Source: Cytophagales bacterium
GTDB lineage: Bacteria > Bacteroidota > Bacteroidia > Cytophagales > Cyclobacteriaceae
Assembly (NCBI GenBank): GCA_025359125.1
Contig: JANYHI010000063.1
Coordinates: 157,125 to 221,124, forward strand
Reading direction: 5' to 3'
DNA length: 64,000 nucleotides
Both the position numbers and the translations under genes were made by a program. Under the pieces are notes generated by a model. The model made no database searches and had not been told where the DNA came from. It worked only from the letters and a program-made list of their open reading frames with translations. The first letter of the stretch is position 1. The number at the start of each line of letters is the position of its first letter. Positions 37,405-45,909 of the stretch are shown one piece after another.

Positions 37405-38304
37405 TTACTTCTGAATCTTTAACTTGTTTCTCAATAAGAATTCTTCATATGCTTCTCTGTAAGTAGGAACATCGGGAGCAAGCTTGATGGCCTGTTCATA
37501 GGCAGTAATAGCATCAATGAAAAGTTTATTTTCTTCATAGAAGCCAGCCAAAATAAATTTGTTAAGAGCTGTCTCTTCTTTAATCTCACTACCAAATTCG
37601 CCTAGTAGTTTTGCAATGCTTTCTTGACGGGCAATGGATAATTTTTTAATCAAATGCTGTTCTGATTTGCTTTTGTTATCAGACTTAGATCTCACCTCTA
37701 CTAAAAGTGCATCTTCATTGGCAAGTTTTGCATTGGCTCTGTCTATCTGAACTACGTTTTCAGGAGTTTCAATTTTCATCAATTCCTCGTCAAACATATT
37801 TTTGATAGTAACAACATATGGACCGCCTCCTTTTTGCGACTCCCAGTTAACGATAACATTTGAGTTATAAATTTCAGCGTATTGATTTTCGGGCAAGAAA
37901 ACTTTAATATCTTCTAAGCCACGGTGAACTGCTCCGGTAGCACTCAACCTGTTTTTCTTTGCTTCTGCCGAGTTGCTGCTTAGAATAAAATCAGTGTACT
38001 TAGCTACAACACTAGCACTTCCGCCAACTTTAGAAGCCAGATCCGCTACTTTGTAGGTTTTTGCTTCTTTTAACTCCATAGGTTTACCATTAGCATGTAC
38101 CAAGGCAACATAAGAATTCTCCGAAATTTTTATTTCATCTTCTTTTTTAAGTCTATCTCCTGTTTTTACGGCTTGCCAAGCATCGCCAGACTTAATTTCA
38201 TTAGAGCCTTTGTTAGCAAGGACTTTAAAAGCATAGTCCGCTTGTGCAAAGGCCAGATTAATTAAAAAAATGCCAGCTAAAATTAAAATTCCTCTCTTTT
38301 TCAT
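37405..38304 (-). CDS. Secreted FecR-like domain protein with C-terminal TPR-like helices
   Basis: A signal peptide (MKKRGILILAGIFLINLAFAQA) precedes a FecR-like beta domain (residues ~25-95: SGDAWQAVKTGDRLKKEDEI, then SYVALVHANGK). A middle beta domain follows (NVIVNWESQKGGGPYVVTIK). The last 70 residues form a helical repeat with a TPR-like unit (LFIDAITAYEQAIKLAPDVP). It acts in the periplasm. It is 52 bases downstream of the CHASE2 gene on the same strand; FecR-like/CHASE2 pairs are seen in other bacteria, but the signal they sense is unknown. Confidence 0.65.
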   Translation of the reverse strand: MKKRGILILAGIFLINLAFAQADYAFKVLANKGSNEIKSGDAWQAVKTGDRLKKEDEIKISENSYVALVHANGKPMELKEAKTYKVADLASKVGGSASVVAKYTDFILSSNSAEAKKNRLSATGAVHRGLEDIKVFLPENQYAEIYNSNVIVNWESQKGGGPYVVTIKNMFDEELMKIETPENVVQIDRANAKLANEDALLVEVRSKSDNKSKSEQHLIKKLSIARQESIAKLLGEFGSEIKEETALNKFILAGFYEENKLFIDAITAYEQAIKLAPDVPTYREAYEEFLLRNKLKIQK

Positions 38305-38356
38305 TGTTTTTGGGTGTTGATTTTGGATTCTAAAGTACTAAAAATTATGCCATCTT

Positions 38357-39682
38357 TTAAGACTTATCGATTAATGCGCTATCTGCACGTTTAGTAAGCC
38401 GCTGCATGATCTCATTTTGCACAGATTTAAAGATATCGTAACAAGGACCAACCAAGGCTTGTGCGACCAGCGTTAACGTTAAATCAAGTTTTAAGTTGAG
38501 ACTAGCAAATAAATAGATCATCAAAAAACTGATTATTAATATCTGAGCGAGCTGAATCACTACTGAAAGTGCATCATACCAAATCGGAAAGTTTTCATCT
38601 ATCCAATAAAAAAGTGCAACCGTAAAATAACAAACTAAAAAAGCAATCAAGTATTTCTGCCATTCTTCTAATTGATTTACATAATCTTCATTTAAGATCA
38701 TGGCTACAGAATTGGCGTGAACTACTGGGCCAAACATATCTGGGTTCGCTCTACCGCCTAGTTTTTTGTTTAAAGGAGTAAAGAATTTATCTTCCCATGC
38801 AGGGTCACCGACATGATCGCCCAGATAGCCCATGATCACAATTTTATCTTCGAATAATAAAGGTGAAACATTTCCATTCATAATATCATCTACATCGGCT
38901 ACAAAAAACATAGTTCCAAAGTTGGTGGTAGCTGTTTCATCATTCTTCAGGCTTTTAATTCTCAGTTGCCTCACCTCAATATTCCCTCTAAAATTAATTA
39001 ACTCTTCCTCTATGTTTCGTTCGAGAAACTTCTTTGTCTTAACTGAATCATACTGCATAGCTATCTGAACCGAAAAAGCTAACTCTCGCTTGCCTTTCAC
39101 ATCAACTTTTGGATATACTGTTCTAACAATTTTGACGTCTTCCTGATGCGTAGCATCTGTCGGCAAGGTTACAAATCCAAGCTTTGCATAATCTCTAAAC
39201 ATTGGATCTGGCATTTCAAGGGAATCTACTAGGTTAGAATCGAACTGAGCTAATGAATCGGTTTGCATTAGCTTTTCGCCCAAAACAACATTACCGGCTT
39301 CCTGAATTGCATTGCTCAATAATAAATTACCTAGTGTATCCAACAATTGCGGACAATTGATCGAATCATACAATCCACCCTCACAATTAAAAAGTGCATC
39401 TACCGCTATTACTCGTGGTTTAAAGGAACTAATGATCTGGATTTCACTGGCCAATTCCCTTCTTGATAGGGCACCAAAATTCACCATGACAATTCTCTCT
39501 TCAACTTTTGGGTCTTCTCTTAAGTTATTGAATGCATAATCTGTGAGTTCTGTATCTGATAGCGCCTGAGACATGGTATCGAATGCGCTAAACAGCTTTA
39601 GGTCTGTGATTTTACTGAAGGCGGCCATTGTTCCAAAAACAAAAGCGGTAACATAAAGGCAGCGAAGCCAAAAGTTTTTCAT
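38357..39682 (-). CDS. CHASE2 domain membrane protein
   Basis: One N-terminal helix (FWLRCLYVTAFVFGTMAAF) is followed by an extracytoplasmic CHASE2 domain of about 300 residues (IVMVNFGALSRRELASEI, PRVIAVDALF, FEDKIVIMGYLGDHVGDPA) and three C-terminal helices (YLIAFLVCYFTVALFYWI onward). CHASE2 is normally the sensor part of adenylate cyclases or kinases. Here no output domain follows, so signalling would need a partner. The neighbouring FecR-like protein is the obvious candidate. Confidence 0.82.
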   Translation of the reverse strand: MKNFWLRCLYVTAFVFGTMAAFSKITDLKLFSAFDTMSQALSDTELTDYAFNNLREDPKVEERIVMVNFGALSRRELASEIQIISSFKPRVIAVDALFNCEGGLYDSINCPQLLDTLGNLLLSNAIQEAGNVVLGEKLMQTDSLAQFDSNLVDSLEMPDPMFRDYAKLGFVTLPTDATHQEDVKIVRTVYPKVDVKGKRELAFSVQIAMQYDSVKTKKFLERNIEEELINFRGNIEVRQLRIKSLKNDETATTNFGTMFFVADVDDIMNGNVSPLLFEDKIVIMGYLGDHVGDPAWEDKFFTPLNKKLGGRANPDMFGPVVHANSVAMILNEDYVNQLEEWQKYLIAFLVCYFTVALFYWIDENFPIWYDALSVVIQLAQILIISFLMIYLFASLNLKLDLTLTLVAQALVGPCYDIFKSVQNEIMQRLTKRADSALIDKS

Positions 39683-39736
39683 AGAGGTTCAGGGATTACT
39701 AAGTAAATTTAGAAATTTAGAGACAAAAAAACAGTA

Positions 39737-40747
39737 GTGGAAAAAATCCTTCGCAAGCGACCCACCTTCGCAGATTATCTGGAAGGTATAAAAAGGCACG
39801 ATAAAATCATCACGGCTCAAGCCATTACTTTGGTAGAAAGTCAATTGCCCGCAGATATTGACCTAGCTGAAAAAATTATAGAGGCAATTCTTCCGCTAAC
39901 AGGCAATTCAATACGAATAGGAATAACGGGGCCACCAGGCGTTGGTAAAAGTACTTTCATAGAAAGTTTTGGTGAGTTTCTTACCCACGCAGGAAAAAAA
40001 ATTGCCGTGTTGGCTATTGACCCCAGTAGCACCCTTACCAAAGGAAGCATTTTGGGTGATAAAACACGAATGGAAAATTTATCCAGAAATGCAAACGCTT
40101 TTATCAGACCCAGTGCAACAGGCAATACGTTAGGTGGCGTAACAAACGCTACTAAAGAAACTATTTTACTGTGCGAAGCAGCTGGGTTTGATGTTATACT
40201 AATTGAAACAGTGGGTGTTGGTCAATCAGAAGTAGCGGTGCGAGATATGGTTGATTTCTTTTTGTTACTTGTGATGGCCGGTGCTGGAGATGAATTGCAA
40301 GGCATCAAAAAAGGAATTATGGAAATGGCTGATGGCATTGTGGTAACAAAAGCCGATGGCGATAATGTGAAGCGAGCACAGCACGCAAAATTAGATTTAC
40401 AGAACGCGTTACATTTATTCAACACTCCTCCATCGCAATGGCTGCCGAGAGTTGTAACTAGTTCAGCAATTACTAACCTAGGCATTGAAGATATTTGGAA
40501 AATGATTGAACAGTATGCTGACGTAACTAAACAAAACGATTTTTTTTCAATCAATCGCCAACAGCAAGATATTAGTTGGTTTCATAGCAGCATGCAACGC
40601 ATGATTAAAAAAGAAATTGTAGATGGTATTGCTTCTGCCGAAAAGATAAAAGAATTGGAAGAGAAAATTATGGCAAAAGAGATTTCGGCAAGTGCCGCTT
40701 GCAACTTGATTGTAAAGATGATTAAGCAAAGATTCGCTAAGATTTAA
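39737..40747 (+). CDS. meaB: Methylmalonyl-CoA mutase-associated GTPase MeaB
   Basis: The 336-residue G-protein of the MeaB/ArgK family has the P-loop GPPGVGKST, the AIDPSS and GSILGDKTRM blocks, the IETVGVGQSE switch and the TKADGD base motif. It uses GTP to gate cofactor loading and to protect the B12-dependent methylmalonyl-CoA mutase. The start is GTG. The mutase genes are not in the window. Its position beside the cobalamin locus fits a B12 role. Confidence 0.93.
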   Translation: MEKILRKRPTFADYLEGIKRHDKIITAQAITLVESQLPADIDLAEKIIEAILPLTGNSIRIGITGPPGVGKSTFIESFGEFLTHAGKKIAVLAIDPSSTLTKGSILGDKTRMENLSRNANAFIRPSATGNTLGGVTNATKETILLCEAAGFDVILIETVGVGQSEVAVRDMVDFFLLLVMAGAGDELQGIKKGIMEMADGIVVTKADGDNVKRAQHAKLDLQNALHLFNTPPSQWLPRVVTSSAITNLGIEDIWKMIEQYADVTKQNDFFSINRQQQDISWFHSSMQRMIKKEIVDGIASAEKIKELEEKIMAKEISASAACNLIVKMIKQRFAKI

Positions 40748-40765
40748 TTTGAGTTCTGAAACGCT

Positions 40766-41299
40766 CTAGACTTTGTACAAATATGGCTGGGCGAACTCAA
40801 ATTTCTGTTCCATTCCTTTTTTAAGATCAACATTATTTAGAATAGAGTGCATGGCTTTCATCGCACCATGATGGGTAACAATTATTACTTTTGAAGGGGC
40901 TTCTGTTCTCAAATGCATAAGAAATAATTGAACCCGTTCGGCTAGGTCAAGGTAAGACTCACCATTAGGACATTTTACATTTATATAATCATTCATCCAC
41001 TGTTGCAAGCTAGTTGCATCAATATCATTCCACTGTTTCATTTCCCAATCGCCAAAATTCAATTCCTTTAACCTGTCATTTTGGATTACAGGCAACCGAT
41101 AGTGAACACCTAGTTTGGAGGCGAGCGCCAGGCAACGTGAAAGGGGACTGCTAAATAGTACGTCTGCCGCTATTGGTAGCTTATCTTTAAGGGCTTGCCA
41201 TTCATTTTCAAAAGAGTTTGCCAATGGAACATCTGATTGACCATAGCAAATTCCTTTTTCAATATGGGGTGTGGTGTGGCGGATTAAATAAATTTCCAT
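40766..41299 (-). CDS. cobC: Alpha-ribazole phosphatase / histidine phosphatase family
   Basis: A 177-residue histidine phosphatase with the phospho-acceptor motif LIRHTTPH at residues 4-11 and the second histidine in VIIVTHHGAMKAM. The context, directly after cobS, makes it the alpha-ribazole-5'-phosphate phosphatase of lower-loop assembly. Its start overlaps the cobS stop region by 16 bases. Family members act on many phosphate esters, so the specific role is taken from context. Confidence 0.85.
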   Translation of the reverse strand: MEIYLIRHTTPHIEKGICYGQSDVPLANSFENEWQALKDKLPIAADVLFSSPLSRCLALASKLGVHYRLPVIQNDRLKELNFGDWEMKQWNDIDATSLQQWMNDYINVKCPNGESYLDLAERVQLFLMHLRTEAPSKVIIVTHHGAMKAMHSILNNVDLKKGMEQKFEFAQPYLYKV

Positions 41300-42069
41300 G
41301 CTGCTAATAAACTCAAAAGAAAAACTACTTCATTGATTTGTTGCGTTGCGCCAAGGCAATCGCCCGTATAGCCTCCAATCCATTTTTTAAAATAGTGCAT
41401 GAGGTAGAGTGTAATCAATAACATCGGCATCAGTGCAACGCTGAATAATAGATTGGTTTGAAATAGAAAAATAAAAAACGGAAACAGCCCCAAAATAAAT
41501 GAGATCAACAGATTGTTGGTACTAATTCCCGTGGCAACGGGCTTGGCTTTGGTATCTTGATCTTCTCGTGCGTACTGTTGAAAATAAATTACCAGCACCG
41601 TCATCATTCTACTAAGTGAATGAGAAGAGATAATTAATGATATAAAAATGAATGGATCAAAAAACGAATTCAATAAACTGTTTGTGGACGCTATCTTCAA
41701 ACCAAAAATTAAAATCACACCCACTACTCCATACGTGCCCACACGACTGTCCTTCATAATCAATAGAATCCTTTCTTTAGTCCAGCCCCCACCAAAGCCA
41801 TCGCACACATCGGCAAAACCATCTTCGTGAAAAGCCCCCGTTAGTAAAACGCTACTGACCAAACCTAGCAGAATACTAATGAAGGGAGAAAATAAATACA
41901 TTGACAAAATAATTACCCCCGCATATACTCCACCCACTATCCAGCCCATTACTGGAAAATAACGTGTTGCTAAACTAATATAATCAGGATTGTGATCTAC
42001 CCATTTAGGGCAGGGTATGCGCGTGTAAAACATCACGGCAGTTAAAAAAATATGCAATTCTCTTTTCAT
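41284..42069 (-). CDS. cobS: Adenosylcobinamide-GDP ribazoletransferase
   Basis: An integral membrane protein of 261 residues with the CobS motif GAFHEDGFADVCDGFGGGW near residues 80-98 and the end GGYTGDCLGATQQINEV. It joins alpha-ribazole to adenosylcobinamide-GDP to give adenosylcobalamin at the inner membrane. It lies 6 bases after cobT in a tight operon. Length and motifs are complete. Confidence 0.95.
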   Translation of the reverse strand: MKRELHIFLTAVMFYTRIPCPKWVDHNPDYISLATRYFPVMGWIVGGVYAGVIILSMYLFSPFISILLGLVSSVLLTGAFHEDGFADVCDGFGGGWTKERILLIMKDSRVGTYGVVGVILIFGLKIASTNSLLNSFFDPFIFISLIISSHSLSRMMTVLVIYFQQYAREDQDTKAKPVATGISTNNLLISFILGLFPFFIFLFQTNLLFSVALMPMLLITLYLMHYFKKWIGGYTGDCLGATQQINEVVFLLSLLAAWKFI

Positions 42070-42075
42070 TCTATT

Positions 42076-43125
42076 TCAGTTTTTCTTTTCCGAAACACCC
42101 GCTGATTCAAAACTGGCCATCTCATTTATAAACGCAACGCTACTTTGTAATAACGGTATTGCCAACGCTGCACCCGTTCCTTCTCCTAAGCGCATTCCCA
42201 AGCTAAGCAGCGGTTCTGCCTTTAGGTAATCTAACATAGCGCGATGGCCTTGCTCATTGCTACAATGAGCAAACACCGCATAATCTGCAACCTGATTATT
42301 AATTTGTGTAGCAATTAGGAAAGCTGCTGTTGCAATAAATCCATCTACCACGATAATCATTTTTAAAGATGCTGCACTAAGAAACCCACCAACCATCATG
42401 GCGAGTTCAAAGCCGCCCACGTGACGAAGGATTTCAATCGGGCTTGTGAAGTTTTGTACGTGCTTTTGAAAAACTTTTTCTAACGTTTCTATCTTTAGCT
42501 TTAGTTGTTCTACATTAGATCCAGTTCCTTTTCCTACACAATTTTTTACTTCTACTTTTAGTATGGCACTCATGATCAGCGATGCCGAGGATGTATTGCC
42601 GATGCCCATCTCACCAAAGCCGATGCAATTGCATTTTGTCTTGCTAATCTTCTCAATCAATTCTTTACCGCTCACCATAGCACGTTCGCATTCCTCTAAC
42701 GTCATGGCAGGTTGATTGAGATAATTCTTTGTACCCTTCGCAATTTTAGCATGTAAAATAGGTAACGATTTTTCAAAATCGATGTTAACGCCAGCATCTA
42801 CTACTATGAGATCAATATTATTTTGTTTACAAAAAACATTGATGGCTGCACCACCGCGTGTAAAATTTAAAACCATTTGAGCTGTAACTTCTTGCGGATA
42901 GGGATTCACCAACCCTGTAGCAGCAATGCCGTGATCGCCCGCAAACACTACAATGTGAGGCTTTTCAATAACCGGATTTACTGTTTGTTGAATCTGACAT
43001 ATCTGTAAAGCAATTTCTTCCAATCGCCCTAACGAGCCAATTGGCTTAGTCTTATTGTTGATTTTGTTTTCGATTGCTGGGCGCATTTCTGCGGCAACTG
43101 GTGTAATTGAAAAATTAGGTCTCAT
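42076..43125 (-). CDS. cobT: Nicotinate-nucleotide--dimethylbenzimidazole phosphoribosyltransferase
   Basis: The 349-residue protein has the CobT landmarks: KPIGSLGRLEEIA near the N-terminus, VVFAGDHGIAATG, GEMGIGNTSSASL, and the end LGMRLGEGTGAALAIPLL with the catalytic glutamate. It activates the lower-ligand base as alpha-ribazole phosphate. It overlaps the DUF71 gene by 11 bases and is followed by cobS, so these genes are translated from one message. Confidence 0.95.
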   Translation of the reverse strand: MRPNFSITPVAAEMRPAIENKINNKTKPIGSLGRLEEIALQICQIQQTVNPVIEKPHIVVFAGDHGIAATGLVNPYPQEVTAQMVLNFTRGGAAINVFCKQNNIDLIVVDAGVNIDFEKSLPILHAKIAKGTKNYLNQPAMTLEECERAMVSGKELIEKISKTKCNCIGFGEMGIGNTSSASLIMSAILKVEVKNCVGKGTGSNVEQLKLKIETLEKVFQKHVQNFTSPIEILRHVGGFELAMMVGGFLSAASLKMIIVVDGFIATAAFLIATQINNQVADYAVFAHCSNEQGHRAMLDYLKAEPLLSLGMRLGEGTGAALAIPLLQSSVAFINEMASFESAGVSEKKN

Positions 43126-43837
43126 CGTTAGGTATCAAATCACAAAACCAAAATCCTTTCGTTTCTAAATTAGAACTACAAACATCTGTAGTGGTAATCA
43201 ATAAAGGTTTATATATTTTTTCTCCAACAGAGAAATTAATTTTTTCTTTGAAGATAGGCCCATCAAAACAGAAAGTATGAAACTCACCGTTCTCTCCACA
43301 CGGGTCAACATTTGCAGGAAGTTCGTCAATAAAAGATTGATCTATTTCTTTCCCCGCCCACGCTGCGGATAGACAGTCATCGTTGATGCAACATGTTATT
43401 GTTTTAAATTCTTTATCAAGAAAATCGGCAATAAGCCAGCGTGTATCTATTTTCCAAAGTGGAAAAACGCAAGTCATTCCTATTTTAGCAAGCTGCTGCT
43501 CACGATAGGTTCGAAGGTCTTCCAAAAATATATCCCCAAAAATTACATAGTTAATTCCCTCTGCTTTGGCCGATAGCATTGCCTTTTGCATTTGCTGTTC
43601 ATACTCGGCATTAGTACCTTCATTTACAAAAACTTTTAGTAGGGAAATTCCTATTGATGCCGATTGAAGGTGCAACAACTCTTGTCGAACTCCGTGCATA
43701 GAAACGCGTCCAACTTGTTCGTTTACAGTTGTAAGGAGATACTTCACATCAAATTGATTTTCGCAAAGCACCTTGTGCAACGCATACGATGAGTCTTTGC
43801 CTCCACTCCAACAAAATATGGCGTTGATTAAACTCAT
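43115..43837 (-). CDS. DUF71/COG2102 PP-loop ATPase (diphthine-ammonia ligase-like), B12 subgroup
   Basis: A 240-residue PP-loop ATPase with the signature FCWSGGKDSSYALHKVL at its start, the EDLRTYREQQLAKIGM block, and DPCGENGEFHTFCFDGPIF, the conserved end of the DPH6 family. Bacteria do not make diphthamide, so that reaction is excluded. Comparative genomics has predicted a B12-salvage role for a bacterial subgroup of this family. Its place between cobT and cobU, with an overlap on one side and one shared base on the other, fits that prediction. The exact reaction is unknown. Confidence 0.8.
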   Translation of the reverse strand: MSLINAIFCWSGGKDSSYALHKVLCENQFDVKYLLTTVNEQVGRVSMHGVRQELLHLQSASIGISLLKVFVNEGTNAEYEQQMQKAMLSAKAEGINYVIFGDIFLEDLRTYREQQLAKIGMTCVFPLWKIDTRWLIADFLDKEFKTITCCINDDCLSAAWAGKEIDQSFIDELPANVDPCGENGEFHTFCFDGPIFKEKINFSVGEKIYKPLLITTTDVCSSNLETKGFWFCDLIPNDET

Positions 43838-44352
43838 TATTTTGATTTGCTTTTGATGATCATAGGAATACCGGATACCATGAACACGACTTCATCCGCT
43901 CTTGTGGCAATGTGTTGGTTTATCCAGCCTTGCAGTTCAACAAACTTTCTTCCAATTTCGGTAGTAGCATGCACGCCCATTCCGATTTCATTGGATATGA
44001 TGATCCACGTACATTTTTTTTGAAACGCTTTAGCCAATTCATCCTTAGCCAAGCTTAAAGATTCCTCTACATTATTTTTGGTATCGATAAAAAAATTAGA
44101 GAGCCAAAGTGTAACACAATCCATCACTACAATTTTGCCTTCAACATCGGCTGTGCTGATATGCTTCTCTTCTTCTAAGTTAATCCAACGCTCATCACGA
44201 TCAGCCTGATGACGGGTAATTCGTTTTTCAAAATCGGTGTCCCACTTTCTAGCCGTGGCCAAATAAACAGGGCTATAGCTCAATTGCAATGCAAGGTTTT
44301 GTGCGTAGCTACTTTTTCCTGATCTCTCGCCACCTGTGATAAAATAAATCAT
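43837..44352 (-). CDS. cobU: Adenosylcobinamide kinase/guanylyltransferase
   Basis: The protein has the P-loop GGERSGKSSYAQNLA right after its N-terminus, the RITRHQADRDERW segment with the guanylylated histidine, and VMDCVTLWLSNFF. CobU phosphorylates adenosylcobinamide and transfers GMP to it. The ATG at 44352 (MIYFITGGERSG) is preferred to the upstream ATG at 44379 because CobU proteins begin directly before the P-loop. Confidence 0.93.
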   Translation of the reverse strand: MIYFITGGERSGKSSYAQNLALQLSYSPVYLATARKWDTDFEKRITRHQADRDERWINLEEEKHISTADVEGKIVVMDCVTLWLSNFFIDTKNNVEESLSLAKDELAKAFQKKCTWIIISNEIGMGVHATTEIGRKFVELQGWINQHIATRADEVVFMVSGIPMIIKSKSK

Positions 44353-44417
44353 CTTTAATTCGATAATTTGAAAATTCATTGATTTGAAGATTTAGCCGCA
44401 GGCTTATAAAATCTCAT

Positions 44418-44765
44418 TTACTCTTTCTTAAACCCATACGCACAATGACGACAACCGCTTTGGCAACAGGCTCCGCGCAACTGGTGATACTGTTCCGTAA
44501 AAACAAACAACCCATTGTCCATATAAAAATGTACGCTTTCCTTCAACTCGTTTGGCTTGGGGAAAGGTTCGCCTTTGATGGCGATTATTTTTTCATCTAC
44601 TTCTAGTAGGCATTTCTCGCACAAGCAATTCCAAAATGTTGCTTTTAAAAATTGAGTGGTCTCTTTACTTAGTGAAACTCGCGCACACATACAATTCGCA
44701 ATGTCGTTAACTTTACATTCGAAAGTAGCTTCACACCGTTTACAATTTTTTGTTTCGTTTTTCAA
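44418..44765 (-). CDS. Cysteine-rich CWC family / DUF5522 fusion protein
   Basis: This 115-residue protein has 13 cysteines. The N-terminal part (CKRCEATFEC, then NCMCARVSLS and NCLCEKCLLE) matches the cysteine-rich CWC family and looks like a zinc or iron-sulfur site. The C-terminal part (FTEQYHQLRGACCQSGCRHC) matches DUF5522. The two are fused here. Neither has a known function. It sits within the cobalamin operon between cobU and btuG, so a role near corrinoid or metal handling is possible but unproven. Confidence 0.7.
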   Translation of the reverse strand: MKNETKNCKRCEATFECKVNDIANCMCARVSLSKETTQFLKATFWNCLCEKCLLEVDEKIIAIKGEPFPKPNELKESVHFYMDNGLFVFTEQYHQLRGACCQSGCRHCAYGFKKE

Positions 44766-44810
44766 TATGCTAATTGGTTAACTCGACTATCAGCAATAAA
44801 CTGCTTTTTA

Positions 44811-45899
44811 TTATTTAAAAGCGCATCCACTAGGTGCAATGCCAACAGTAAATGATTTCTTTAAATTTCCTGTGGCATCATAGACATCAATATTGCCAGC
44901 TGAACTAAAGTTAGGAGCTTGACAACCGATCACATCTCCATTTGTTGGGTCGATAGCAAGGCCGTAATAATTTTTTATTTTAAATGCACTAGTGGGTAGA
45001 GTTGTTGCCGTTGTTAGCATCAAATAAATTGCTCCATTGTAGATGTAGTACAAAGTTTTGCCATCGGGCGATATGTTTAAATTGCTTGGCGAGTCGAGAG
45101 TTACCTTATCTACAGTAAGTCTTAGCGCTTCTTTGTTGCTAGCATTTATTTTGCTGATTGATCCCTTTGTGCTGTTCGCTTCGTCAACACTATAATCAAC
45201 ATTGTATGCAAGCGCACCACCAGCTACTACCCAAATATTTCCATCTTTGTCAAGTTGTAGACTATTTGGATTATCGCCAGTGGTAATTGAGCCGATCACT
45301 GCATCTGTAGTTGTATCTATAATTTTTACTGTATTGTCCTTTCCGTATCCGCCTGCATTGGCAACATAAATTAAGCTTCCAACTTTAAGCATCTTATTTG
45401 ACCCAACACCTGTGGCTATTGTTTTAGTAACCTTGTTGGTTGTTAAGTCTATTACTTTTACCGTACCTGTTAAACCATCGACACCCCAATCCGATAGGTA
45501 TGCTTTGGTAGTTGATATCCCTATAAAATACCGTGGGCTTGTGATACCATCAGTAATGGTAGCTAATGATGAAAAGTCTGTAGCATCAATCACTTCCACT
45601 TTTTTTGAGTTTTGAACTACAATGTATCCGTTGTTTCCAAACACCGTCATCGATTGAGTTTGGTCGCCCAGCGGTCTATTATTTTTGGCTGTAAAAACAT
45701 TGTTCGTAACGGCATTCGCCTTTCTATCATAAAATGAAATAGACGTATTGCTATTTCCAAAGCCGCCTTCATTTACCACAAAAAAACCCGCATCACCTTG
45801 TTGCATGGTGGGCTTAGGATCATCCTTACACGATTGAAAAAAAATTGCAGTTACAATTATAAATACAAACATTACACTTCTACTGACTCTTAGTTTCAT
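44811..45899 (-). CDS. btuG: BtuG-like surface B12-binding beta-propeller lipoprotein
   Basis: A lipoprotein signal peptide (VFIIVTAIFFQSCKDDPKP, with the modified Cys in QSCKDD) leads into a seven-bladed-propeller-like repeat series (KVEVIDATDFSSLATITDGI, VKVIDLTTNKVTKTIATGVG, VKIIDTTTDAVIGSITTGDN). Such DUF5074/YncE-like proteins next to BtuB are the BtuG group, which captures cobalamin at the cell surface and hands it to BtuB. It begins 11 bases after the btuB stop. The family call rests on repeat pattern, lipobox and context. Confidence 0.8.
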   Translation of the reverse strand: MKLRVSRSVMFVFIIVTAIFFQSCKDDPKPTMQQGDAGFFVVNEGGFGNSNTSISFYDRKANAVTNNVFTAKNNRPLGDQTQSMTVFGNNGYIVVQNSKKVEVIDATDFSSLATITDGITSPRYFIGISTTKAYLSDWGVDGLTGTVKVIDLTTNKVTKTIATGVGSNKMLKVGSLIYVANAGGYGKDNTVKIIDTTTDAVIGSITTGDNPNSLQLDKDGNIWVVAGGALAYNVDYSVDEANSTKGSISKINASNKEALRLTVDKVTLDSPSNLNISPDGKTLYYIYNGAIYLMLTTATTLPTSAFKIKNYYGLAIDPTNGDVIGCQAPNFSSAGNIDVYDATGNLKKSFTVGIAPSGCAFK

Positions 45900-45909
45900 A
45901 ATTGGTTAT

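Noticed and set aside
37405..39682. CHASE2/FecR-like pair as an adenylate cyclase or FecR-FecI iron system
   Set aside because: No cyclase domain follows CHASE2, and no sigma factor or TonB receptor is adjacent.
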